Shown here in pieces: positions 13,359-13,877 of a DNA stretch of 13,877 nucleotides; position 1 is the first letter of the stretch, and every line of letters begins with the position of its first letter. A program made the translations under genes and the position numbers. The notes under the pieces were generated by a model that was not told where the DNA came from, searched no databases, and was given only the letters and a program-made list of their open reading frames with translations. The stretch is from Actinomycetales bacterium (lineage in GTDB: Bacteria > Actinomycetota > Actinomycetes > Actinomycetales > JAHECE01). The stretch spans positions 1-13,877 of the forward strand of contig JAHECE010000043.1 in assembly GCA_024641895.1 (NCBI GenBank). The letters are read 5' to 3'.

Positions 13359-13877
13359 TCAGAAGGCCCATTCCCAGCCCGCTGCGTCGTCGGGGGAGAA
13401 GACCACGGCGCCGTGGGGGCTCGCGGAGTCCAGCACCACGTAACCGGACACCGTCTGGCCGACGTCGACGAAGGCCGGGAGGAGCTCGGAGTCCTCGAAG
13501 CAGGCCCAGGAGGCGTCAGTGCTCGTGATCTCCTGGACCGCGCCCTCCGTGTCGAAGATCCTGAAGCGTTCGGCGCCCAGGCCGGCGTAGGTCCGAGCGT
13601 CGGGCGGCAGGTCCGAAGGCTCGGTTCCCGACGCCTGCAGAACGGCAGTGACCTCGAGGACCACGAACTGCCCGAAGTCTGGTCTCTGCGTCGGCTCGGC
13701 GCGTCCCGAGCAGCTCTGGAGGACCCGGACTTCGTCCACGGTCAGGCTCAGCAGGATGGGTGAGCCCTCGCCGACCGGCGCCTCGACCGGGTCGCCGACG
13801 GTCGCCGCGACGTTGCCGCGCGCGGAGAGCCCGACGGCCCCGGGGCTTGCGGACGTGCCGGGTCCCGGCTCGGACTC
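13359..13877 (-). CDS. DUF4352-like secreted protein or lipoprotein, 5' truncated by window
   Basis: The minus-strand frame is open from the stop at 13359 to the window edge, giving 172 visible residues with the N-terminus outside. A GTG at 13739 is internal, since coding quality continues upstream. The visible part begins with a Gly/Ser/Pro/Glu-rich linker (ESEPGPGTSASPGAVG), typical of the region after a lipobox, and then an Ig-like beta-rich domain: GNVAATVGDPVEAPV, FGQFVVLEVTAVLQASGTEP (a 'G.FV.L.VT' strand typical of DUF4352), a pair of cysteines (in VLQSCSG and SWACFED) that may form a disulfide, and DVGQTVSGYVVLDSASPHGAVVFSP near the end. DUF4352 domains are extracytoplasmic and of unclear binding role. 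Lipoprotein status is inferred; the signal peptide is not in the window. It converges with the BBE-type gene. Confidence 0.68.
   Translation of the reverse strand, partial: ESEPGPGTSASPGAVGLSARGNVAATVGDPVEAPVGEGSPILLSLTVDEVRVLQSCSGRAEPTQRPDFGQFVVLEVTAVLQASGTEPSDLPPDARTYAGLGAERFRIFDTEGAVQEITSTDASWACFEDSELLPAFVDVGQTVSGYVVLDSASPHGAVVFSPDDAAGWEWAF

Overview
This window is high-GC actinobacterial DNA. Coding frames strongly prefer G or C in third positions, GTG starts are frequent, and several starts fit the leaderless TANNNT + 7 nt pattern common in Actinomycetota. A V/A-type ATPase is unusual in this phylum. A Micrococcales-type lineage such as Cellulomonadaceae is a guess only; no marker gene is present.

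Left region (1-2754): the 3' end of a V/A-type ATPase operon (A subunit tail, whole B, whole D) followed by a UspA-type universal stress protein. Each start overlaps the preceding stop (ATGA, TGATG, GTGA), so the four genes look co-translated and the stress protein appears to belong to the ATPase operon. Next (2811-7218) is a second three-gene operon: a CPA1/NhaP-type Na+(K+)/H+ antiporter with a predicted leaderless start, then a MacB/LolD-type ABC ATPase and its large two-FtsX-domain permease, again joined by 4-nt overlaps. The first 7.2 kb is therefore dominated by ion and proton traffic and membrane transport.

Middle region (7290-9239): three separate small transcription units encode a DUF2127 membrane protein (leaderless), an MBL-fold hydrolase and a small PspC-domain membrane protein. 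The spacers hold terminator-like hairpins and repeat elements.

Right region (9377-13318): a minus-strand TetR-family regulator diverges from a SnoaL-like cyclase/ester-cyclase gene and an FMO-type flavin monooxygenase. Between the divergent genes lies a clear interrupted palindrome (arms 9/10 complementary), the best candidate TetR operator in the window. A berberine-bridge-type FAD oxidase follows, with its own good sigma70-like promoter. Together they resemble a TetR-controlled small-molecule oxidation locus; the substrate cannot be told. The window ends in a convergent, 5'-truncated DUF4352-like secreted protein or lipoprotein.

I see no tRNA, rRNA, CRISPR array, insertion sequence or prophage. 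No spacer between genes exceeds about 230 bases. No wholly new system is evident. The points most worth checking are the palindrome with its redox cassette, the stress protein coupled to the ATPase, the antiporter-ABC operon, and the structured leader of pspC.
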